Part shown: positions 53,424 to 58,987 of the stretch, piece by piece
Position numbering within the stretch: the stretch's first letter is position 1
Layout of the letters: each line of letters starts with the position of its first letter
NCBI GenBank assembly: GCA_016200355.1
Contig: JACQEY010000078.1
Coordinates: 1 to 58,987 of the forward strand
From: Nitrospirota bacterium
GTDB taxonomy: Bacteria; Nitrospirota; Nitrospiria; Nitrospirales; Nitrospiraceae
DNA length: 58,987 nucleotides
Direction: 5' to 3'
Made by a program: the position numbers and the translations under genes
The notes under the pieces: generated by a model
What the model was told of the DNA's origin: nothing
Databases searched by the model: none
Seen by the model: the letters and a program-made list of their open reading frames with translations, nothing else

Positions 53424-54068
53424 ATGGATGAATCTAGTCGCTTAACCAAGACAAAAGAGCAGTGGGCGAAGGCCCGGCGTGGCGGTGAAGAGCGGGAAGT
53501 GTTTTACGATGGGGATGCCCGCCTGCCACCAGGACAGCATCTCGTCGAAACCTGGCCCGTGCTGGATCTGGGATTCAAGCCTGACATTCCCTTGACCGAA
53601 TGGAGCCTTGCCATCGGCGGGTTCGTGACCACTCCCGTCACCTGGACATGGGAGCAATTCTTGGCGCAGCCCCAATTCAAGGACCTGTCGGATTTCCACT
53701 GTGTGACGAGCTGGAGCCGGTTCGACAACGAGTGGGAAGGGGTCAGTTTCAAACACATCCTGTCCGTGGTGAAGCCGCTGTCTTCGGCGAAGTTTGTTCT
53801 CTTCAAGTCGTTCGACGACTACACCACCAATTTGCCGCTTGAAGCCTGTGACGATCGAGACGTGCTCCTGACGTACAAATGGAACGGCAAACCCCTCACG
53901 AAGGAACACGGAGGCCCGGTTCGCGTGATTGTCCCGAAGTGCTATGCCTGGAAAGGCGCCAAGTGGGTGAAGGAGATCACCTTTTCTGATAAAGATGAAA
54001 AGGGGTTCTGGGAAGTGCGGGGCTACTCGAACAATGCGTTCCCCTGGGAAAACGATCGATATGGGTGA
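53424..54068 (+). CDS. Sulfite-oxidase-fold molybdopterin-dependent protein
   Basis: The 214-residue protein has the SUOX fold and the molybdenum-binding Cys93 in DFHCVTSWSRFDNEWEGVSF, then LLTYKWNGKPLTKEHGGPVRVIVPKCYAWKGAKWV. This is the YedY/plant sulfite oxidase type without heme domain. No signal peptide is seen, so it is probably cytoplasmic or exported with a partner. The substrate is unknown. A palindromic repeat starts 9 bases after its stop. Confidence 0.82.
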   Translation: MDESSRLTKTKEQWAKARRGGEEREVFYDGDARLPPGQHLVETWPVLDLGFKPDIPLTEWSLAIGGFVTTPVTWTWEQFLAQPQFKDLSDFHCVTSWSRFDNEWEGVSFKHILSVVKPLSSAKFVLFKSFDDYTTNLPLEACDDRDVLLTYKWNGKPLTKEHGGPVRVIVPKCYAWKGAKWVKEITFSDKDEKGFWEVRGYSNNAFPWENDRYG

Positions 54069-54077
54069 ACCCGTCTA

Positions 54078-54204
54078 GCAGGATGCTGAAAAAGCCCGCC
54101 AGCTTCGTTCTCGGCTCATCGAAATCCTCAACGTACCCCAGAGGGTACGCCTCCGGTTTCGACTCGCCTGCGGCCTTGCTGGTCGGCCTTTTTGAGCATC
54201 CTGC
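54078..54204 (+). repeat. Palindromic ~127-bp interspersed element, copy 2
   Basis: The element starts GCAGGATGCTGAAAAAG and ends with GAGCATCCTGC. It has inverted arms around a centre with GTACCCCAGAGGGTAC. It stands directly after the sulfite-oxidase-like gene, preceded by CTA. Confidence 0.88.
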
Positions 54205-54259
54205 GCGGTATTCTCCCGTTACTCCAAACGTGTAGGTCAGTGAAGTTCTGGTCTTTCCA

Positions 54260-55366
54260 ATGCACGACATGTCAGGCACCATACGCAGGGTGGAATTCTG
54301 GCCCATCGATATCCCCATCACGGACCCCTTCGTCGTCGCCACCGGCGCACGAACGGTTGCAGAGAATGTCTTCCTGCGAGTCACGCTGACCAATGGCGCA
54401 CAGGGTTATGGCGAAGCGGCGCCGTTTCCTGAAGTTGGGGGAGAAACTCGTGAGAGCTGTCTTTTCGCACTCCACGAACTTAGCAAGGCCGTCCTTGGTC
54501 GTTCAGCCGCAGGCTACAAGGAAGTTGGGCACTTACTGTCTGAACAGGCGCTCACCTATCCAGCAGCACGTTGCGGACTCGAAACCGCTGTCATCGATGC
54601 CTACTGCCGTGCGTCGAACATCCCGATGTGGCAGCTTTGGGGTGGGGCGGATGTGCGAGCGCGGGAGACGGACATCACCATTCCCATCGCCGACATCGAC
54701 AAAACCGTCGCCCTCGCGCGCGGATGGTATGCGAAGGGGTTCCGACTCTTCAAAATGAAGGTCGGCAAGGATGTCGAGAGTGATATCCGGCGTCTGGAAG
54801 CTGTACATCGCGCATTCCCCGGCATCTCGTTCATCGGCGATGGCAACCAGGGCTTTTCACGTCAAGACTGCCTGACCTTTGCACAAGGGGTAAAGAACTT
54901 TGGCGGAACGATGGTGCTGCTTGAACAGCCTGTGGTACGGGACGACCTCGACAGCATGGCGGCGATTCGTCGAGAAACCGGCATTCCCGTTGCGGCGGAT
55001 GAGTCGGTCCGCTCGCTCGCGGATGCACAAGAGGTTGTCGGCCGAGGCGCGGCTGACTACATTAACATCAAGATCATGAAAACTGGCGTCGTCGAAGCAG
55101 TGGAAATCGCCTCCTTCACCAAAGCATCCGGCCTCAAGTTGATGATCGGCGGGATGGTCGAAACACGCATCGCGATGGGCTGCTCCTTCAGCCTAGTCCT
55201 GGGGCTCGGAAGCTTCGAGGTGCTTGACCTCGATACCCCGCTCTTGCTGGCCGGCGATCCTGTGACAGGGGGCTATCGATATGACGATTCTCGCCTACAA
55301 CCCTGGTTAAGACCAGGCCTCGACATGACAACAGCCCTTTCTCCGAACACCACCACTATCGAATAG
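54260..55366 (+). CDS. Enolase-superfamily enzyme (dipeptide epimerase-like)
   Basis: The 368-residue protein has the muconate-cycloisomerase subgroup residues: KxK at 165/167, Asp194 in DGNQG, Glu222 in LLEQPV, Asp247 in ADES and Lys271 in NIKIMK. This matches L-Ala-D/L-Glu epimerases and related dipeptide epimerases. The real substrate needs testing. The start could be residue 1 or 4. Confidence 0.85.
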   Translation: MHDMSGTIRRVEFWPIDIPITDPFVVATGARTVAENVFLRVTLTNGAQGYGEAAPFPEVGGETRESCLFALHELSKAVLGRSAAGYKEVGHLLSEQALTYPAARCGLETAVIDAYCRASNIPMWQLWGGADVRARETDITIPIADIDKTVALARGWYAKGFRLFKMKVGKDVESDIRRLEAVHRAFPGISFIGDGNQGFSRQDCLTFAQGVKNFGGTMVLLEQPVVRDDLDSMAAIRRETGIPVAADESVRSLADAQEVVGRGAADYINIKIMKTGVVEAVEIASFTKASGLKLMIGGMVETRIAMGCSFSLVLGLGSFEVLDLDTPLLLAGDPVTGGYRYDDSRLQPWLRPGLDMTTALSPNTTTIE

Positions 55367-55367
55367 A

Positions 55368-55568
55368 TTACACTGTCGCTTCGTCACACTTCTTACAGTT
55401 CAACGTCTCTCCGAGATGCTGGCTCCGCCCTTCCTCTGTCAGGACCCAAGGCCGATTTGTCATCGGTGGCTGATGGCGCACATGCTGACCATGGCCACAG
55501 TGTAGATCGGCCACCCAATCGCCATATTCGTCCAAATGAAATCCAACAATGGGTTGATGCATGCACAA
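55368..55568 (-). CDS. DUF3565 protein
   Basis: The 66-residue protein has the DUF3565 pattern: PIVGFHLDEYGDWVADLHCGHGQHVRHQPP and a C-terminal CKKC. The Cys/His residues suggest a zinc site. It is convergent with the epimerase gene, with no spacer. Confidence 0.82.
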   Translation of the reverse strand: MCMHQPIVGFHLDEYGDWVADLHCGHGQHVRHQPPMTNRPWVLTEEGRSQHLGETLNCKKCDEATV

Positions 55569-55648
55569 ACCGCCCTTACACCCTCGTGATCGACTCCATA
55601 GGCGTATGCTACACTCGCGCGCATGTTAGCACGAACGGAGGAGCACAC

Positions 55649-56548
55649 ATGATGGGGCAGCCTGCGAGGATCGGCTTCGTGGGAGTGGGACGGATGGGGG
55701 CCAACATGGCCCGGCGTTTGAGAGATCGACAGGAAACAATCGTCGCCCTATACGATCAAGATCGCTCCATCACCACCACCCTTGCGACCGAGCTAGGCTG
55801 TGAGGCAGCCGCATCTCCTGCCCGCGTTGCAGAACTCGCAAGTATTATTTTCACTGTCGTGTCCGATGACGCTGCGATGCGCCAAATCTTTTCCGCGACC
55901 GACACCGAAAGTCTTCTCCGCCATGCCAAGGACCGGCTCTTCATAAACTGCGCCACCCTCTCGCCGGCTGTGCAGGTCGAGGTCGAAACCCTGGTGACGC
56001 AGCGTGGAGGCCGGAGCCTCGAGGCCTGCATGGCCAGTAGCATCACGCAGGCGCGCCAAGGCACCTTATACCTCATGTGCGGCGGGCGTTGGGATGCGTT
56101 CGAGTCGGCGACACCGCTCTTGGAAAAATTAAGCGCGCACCTCCGCTATATCGGATCGGCAGGAGAAGCTGCGAAGGTCAAAGCCCTCGTCAACATGGTG
56201 ATGAACTGCAATACGGCCGCACTGGCAGAAGGGCTTGGGCTTGGAGCGGCACTTGGCCTCGATCTGACGATGTTGCTAGACATCTTTGCTCAAACGGGAG
56301 CCGCATCGCGAGTATTAGAGACCGATGGCGAGGATATGCAGAACCGAGCCCATGACTGCTACTTCTCAGCTGCCCATGCAGCAAAGGACTCGGGCATCGC
56401 CCTCGCGTTAGCAAAGACCGTCGAGCTCTCTGTCCCGTTAGCTCAAGCGACCTACGATCAATACCTGCGGCTGGTCGAACTCGGTAAAGGCGAGCTGGAT
56501 AAGTCCGCCGTCTCTGAGCTGACCTTCAAAGACCGAAGTTCGCGCTAG
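55649..56548 (+). CDS. NAD-binding beta-hydroxyacid dehydrogenase (6-phosphogluconate dehydrogenase family)
   Basis: The 299-residue protein has the GVGRMGANMARRL nucleotide loop, the FINCATLSPAVQVEVE segment, and the catalytic Lys in AAKVKALVNMVM (a K followed by N). This is the tartronate-semialdehyde/3-hydroxyisobutyrate dehydrogenase type. The ATG at 55649 follows GGAGGAGCACAC. The stop TAG overlaps the start of palindromic repeat copy 3. Confidence 0.88.
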   Translation: MMGQPARIGFVGVGRMGANMARRLRDRQETIVALYDQDRSITTTLATELGCEAAASPARVAELASIIFTVVSDDAAMRQIFSATDTESLLRHAKDRLFINCATLSPAVQVEVETLVTQRGGRSLEACMASSITQARQGTLYLMCGGRWDAFESATPLLEKLSAHLRYIGSAGEAAKVKALVNMVMNCNTAALAEGLGLGAALGLDLTMLLDIFAQTGAASRVLETDGEDMQNRAHDCYFSAAHAAKDSGIALALAKTVELSVPLAQATYDQYLRLVELGKGELDKSAVSELTFKDRSSR

Positions 56549-56674
56549 CAGGATGCTGAAAAAGTCCGCCAGCGGCGTTCTCGGCTCATCGAAATCCTCA
56601 ACGTACCCCTGAGGGTACGCCTCCGGTTTCGGCTCGCCTGCGGCCTTGCTGGACGGCCTTTTTGAGCACCCTGC
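56548..56674 (+). repeat. Palindromic ~127-bp interspersed element, copy 3
   Basis: It has the same form and orientation as copy 2. Its leading CTAGCAGG supplies the stop codon of the dehydrogenase gene. Its end is GAGCACCCTGC. Confidence 0.88.
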
Positions 56675-56781
56675 CAACTATCCATGCACTTTCACTCTAC
56701 GTACCACACAACAGCGTATCGCACAAAAACGAGTTATTCCGAAAACTGCGGGAACCTGCCCAACGTTGTCATCCCTCTCCC

Positions 56782-57237
56782 TCACCGTTTCTCAAAGGGA
56801 AGTTCTGACCGCTGACTAGCGGGAAAGTAGGTCCAGAGCTTCTGCTCGTTCTCATCAAAGCTGCCGAGGAACGTCACGTAGCGATCGAGGGTGCGAAACT
56901 CCGCCAGTGTGACCGTGCAGTGAGGCACATCGATCACACGGGCATCGAACTGCCCCACCACATAGAGCACACCCACTCCTGCTTGATAGAGATTCCGCCG
57001 GCTCGCGTATCCCGTATTGGGGAACAGATCGACATTGAGGGAACAGCCCCCAGGCCCTGTCAGCGTGAGCAGAAGATCGTGCCGCGAGAGGAAGGGACTG
57101 GTGGCGGTTCGGGTAATTGTCAAACGCACCTGATCTACCGAGAACTCGACGGAGGCCGGCACCGGCCCTTGGTTGTTACAGGCAACCAGAAGCAGGAACA
57201 GGCCGGCCAGGCACCTTGCCGGATATGCTCCAATCAC
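56782..57237 (-). CDS. Small lipoprotein, 151 aa
   Basis: The protein starts with GTG at 57237, overlapping the stop of the GlcG-like gene by four bases (GTGA), so the two are coupled. It has a lipobox LLLVAC near residues 16-20. The mature beta-rich part has two Cys (GGCSLNVDL, PHCTVTL). I do not recognise the family. Confidence 0.65.
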   Translation of the reverse strand: MIGAYPARCLAGLFLLLVACNNQGPVPASVEFSVDQVRLTITRTATSPFLSRHDLLLTLTGPGGCSLNVDLFPNTGYASRRNLYQAGVGVLYVVGQFDARVIDVPHCTVTLAEFRTLDRYVTFLGSFDENEQKLWTYFPASQRSELPFEKR

Positions 57238-57761
57238 TTGGTTGCTGGAACTTTCGACGCAGCGCCAATCGCATCCAGCCCCGCTTGAGCACAGGCATCG
57301 TCGAGATGCGCGCCGGGAGCCCCACCGACGCCAATCCCTCCGACGATCTCACCGCCGATCTCGATCGGGAGTCCTCCCCCCAGCATCAGCACCTGATCGT
57401 TCATATCGCGAAGCGCCTGCAAGGTCGGAACCTTGTTAATCAGCTCAGCCAGCTCTGTCGTAGGACGGCGGAGACTGGCAGCCGTATAGGCCTTCTTCCT
57501 GCTGCTATCGACCGTATGGGGCCCGGCCCCATCGGCTCGGACCATGGCGCGCAGCACCCCGGCTCGATCAACAACCGACACGCTCACCCGGTAGCCATCT
57601 TTGTTGCAGGCATCCAACGATGCATGGACCGCCTTGCCGGCCAGCGACAGTGGCAACACCGACTCTTTCGGCAGGTCGTCAGAAGCCAGCACCATATTCG
57701 GCGTCAGTATCACAAACGCCGTTGCAATCATGAGCCGATACGCTATAGGCACAGCACGCAT
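57234..57761 (-). CDS. Secreted GlcG/HbpS-family protein
   Basis: The 175-residue protein has a signal peptide ending MVLAS. A complete GlcG/HbpS domain follows: GKAVHASLDACNKDGYRVSVSVVDRAGVLRAMVRADGAGPHTVDSSRKKAYTAASL, and GGLPIEIGGEIVGGIGVGGAPGAHLDDACAQAGL. Family members bind heme or cobalamin in some cases. The start is uncertain (frame opens at 57785). Confidence 0.85.
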   Translation of the reverse strand: MRAVPIAYRLMIATAFVILTPNMVLASDDLPKESVLPLSLAGKAVHASLDACNKDGYRVSVSVVDRAGVLRAMVRADGAGPHTVDSSRKKAYTAASLRRPTTELAELINKVPTLQALRDMNDQVLMLGGGLPIEIGGEIVGGIGVGGAPGAHLDDACAQAGLDAIGAASKVPATK

Positions 57762-57900
57762 TTGAAGAAGACAAACGCATACCATCGCTGTGTCTCCTGA
57801 TTACAAATAAGATGTGCGGGGACAAGCCTACGAAGGCGCGAGAGGGCCTGTCAAGATGGCGGATTTGGATTAAGGGTCCAGGAGAGGAAAAACGCGATCG

Positions 57901-58086
57901 TCAGCTCCAGACGACGCGCTCTTGATTGAGCAGGTAATCGATCACTTCGATGCTATTACGCATCTGGATCTGGGCCTTTTCTGACATGGGGAGAACAGCT
58001 CCGACCAGCTTGCCTGACTCGACGTCGTCGAGCGATGGAATACCGTCAGGCCCTCGCTTCTCCAGCTCCTGTCGGTAACTTGCCAC
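57901..58086 (-). CDS. Small hypothetical protein, 61 aa
   Basis: A GTG start follows AGTAGGCAAAC. The sequence has no signal or membrane segment (ASYRQELEKRGPDGIPSLDDVES). I see no recognisable family. Confidence 0.5.
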   Translation of the reverse strand: MASYRQELEKRGPDGIPSLDDVESGKLVGAVLPMSEKAQIQMRNSIEVIDYLLNQERVVWS

Positions 58087-58242
58087 GTTTGCCTACTGTT
58101 TCTCTGACGCGTAGATCAGCAATTCCTACGCCAGAGACTCATCGCCTATCGTAGTACCGGCGTACAGGTAGCATAGCACATGGAAGTCAATGCTCCTGTG
58201 TGAGCATGCCAACTTATTGATTAAAAACAATTTTTTAGCCTG

Positions 58243-58987
58243 TCACTGTGCTGCGATTGAGGCAGGAGCAAGGGCGCCGAGGTATGGAAAGTGACCGATT
58301 TTGAGAAGCGGCGTATCGAGACGCAGGCGGAAATCATCATGCTCTGGGTCAACAAAGTAGGGGTCCCCGGTAATATCTGACTGGGCTTTCAGCTCCGGGG
58401 CCGGTTGGTTCGGATTCCCCCCTCGCACATAATCACCATCCCGGTTGTAGAGCGCATTGAGAGAAGTGGTGGTCCGGCTGGACGGGGCGATCACAAAACC
58501 CACTCGATTCAGCCCGACCACGTTGCCGGTCACATCACTCTGGGACTGCCCGAGAAACGCCGCACCACCACCATTCTTGACCAAAGTATTACTCACCAGC
58601 ACGGCTCGGGCACGGTCGCTGACAACGACGGCTTCAAAAAGACTTCGGGTAATCACGTTTCGCTCCAACCACACATTCGACTTTCCGGCAATCGAGACGC
58701 CATGATCGTTATCATGGATAAAATTTCCGATGAGGACGGCTTCTGAATCGGCAAACTGAACGCCGGTCGTCTCGCTTCCCCCAATGACACAATCTTCTAT
58801 CCGCACATCGTGGACTTGCTGGCTGAATAACATGCCATTGATCGTGATCCGGCGGAGAACAATCCCTTGCCCATTGAAGAGACCGACCGCATGCCCCCCT
58901 TGGTCATTGATGGTCATATCGCTGATTTCAATGTCCGTCGCCCCATAGGGCCACTTGCCCACATGGAGAGCGCCCACCACAATATCA
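58243..58987 (-). CDS. Right-handed beta-helix protein (start outside window)
   Basis: The frame runs off the right edge, so the start is not in the window. It shows repeated short beta-helix units (IEISDMTINDQGGHAVGL, VHDVRIEDCVIGGSETTGVQFADSEAVLIGNFIHDNDHGVSI) as in NosD/pectate-lyase-like parallel beta-helix proteins, and ends in a carbohydrate-protein-like tail (DPYFVDPEHDDFRLRLDTPLLKIG). It is probably secreted. Confidence 0.82.
   Translation of the reverse strand, partial: DIVVGALHVGKWPYGATDIEISDMTINDQGGHAVGLFNGQGIVLRRITINGMLFSQQVHDVRIEDCVIGGSETTGVQFADSEAVLIGNFIHDNDHGVSIAGKSNVWLERNVITRSLFEAVVVSDRARAVLVSNTLVKNGGGAAFLGQSQSDVTGNVVGLNRVGFVIAPSSRTTTSLNALYNRDGDYVRGGNPNQPAPELKAQSDITGDPYFVDPEHDDFRLRLDTPLLKIGHFPYLGALAPASIAAQ

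Noticed and set aside
54090-54200. Open frame inside the palindromic repeat (AGCSKRPTSKAAGESKPEAY and its like)
   Set aside because: It occurs in each repeat copy on the opposite strand and has no ribosome-binding site; it is a shadow of the repeat.
1-58987. tRNA, rRNA or complete insertion sequences
   Set aside because: No cloverleaf, rRNA core words or transposase-like proteins were recognised when reading both strands; a dedicated tRNA scan was not possible.

Overview
The window looks like chromosomal DNA of a Nitrospira-like bacterium (phylum Nitrospirota). I infer this from the gene families, the many small secreted proteins and lipoproteins, and several kinds of dispersed low-complexity spacer repeats that I associate with that group. 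No rRNA or tRNA gene was seen that would prove it. Nearly all of the sequence is coding. The first gene (Lhr-type helicase) runs off the left edge and the last (beta-helix protein) runs off the right edge.

Region 1 to 15.7 kb holds unlinked housekeeping and metabolic genes: a large Lhr-like helicase, a secreted beta-propeller lipoprotein, an epimerase-like SDR protein, a CPBP membrane protease, a PLP aminotransferase of the alanine/serine-glyoxylate group, a 51-residue membrane protein, a metal-dependent amidohydrolase, a DnaJ-domain protein, an MFS transporter and a CCA-adding/poly(A) polymerase-type nucleotidyltransferase. Region 15.9 to 24 kb is rich in cell-envelope genes. It has several small secreted proteins with D/R/Q- or R/P/E-rich repeats, an ECF sigma factor next to a membrane protein with an anti-sigma-like N-terminus and a periplasmic glycogen-binding (CBM48/AMPK-beta type) domain, a second CBM48 lipoprotein, an outer-membrane beta-barrel and a DUF5666-type lipoprotein.

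Region 24 to 32 kb contains a compact four-gene operon (radical SAM enzyme, DUF547 lipoprotein, ferritin-like protein, TIGR04283-type glycosyltransferase). It is followed by a redox/membrane set: a mercuric-reductase-like flavoprotein, a TVP38/TMEM64 membrane protein and a DUF3047 protein.

Region 32 to 47 kb is a complete Tad (Flp) pilus locus on the minus strand: Flp pilin, TadV peptidase, RcpC/CpaB, a secretin-N-domain protein, the RcpA secretin, a small lipoprotein, TadE, TadG, TadZ, TadA, TadB and TadC. It continues with only 18 bases of spacing into a squalene-cyclase-like protein and a TAT-exported DUF362 protein. A TadD-like TPR lipoprotein is divergent. A sigma-54-type promoter can be read in front of the pilin gene. 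Next to it lies a minus-strand cellulose module (bcsA with PilZ-like domains, bcsS, and a receiver-less sigma-54 enhancer-binding protein). The whole block from 32 to 52 kb therefore reads as a surface-attachment/biofilm island, possibly under common sigma-54 control.

Region 52 to 59 kb holds a membrane-anchored DsbA-like protein, a cytoplasmic sulfite-oxidase-fold protein, an enolase-superfamily dipeptide epimerase-like enzyme, a DUF3565 protein, a beta-hydroxyacid dehydrogenase, a lipoprotein coupled to a GlcG/HbpS protein, a small protein and the beta-helix protein.

The most unusual feature is repeat biology. A palindromic element of about 127 bp occurs three times, each at a gene end and in two cases supplying a stop codon. 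At least five families of degenerate 6-12 base-unit repeats sit in spacers, and several are inserted in frame inside genes (four times in the Lhr gene, once in a glycosyltransferase gene).
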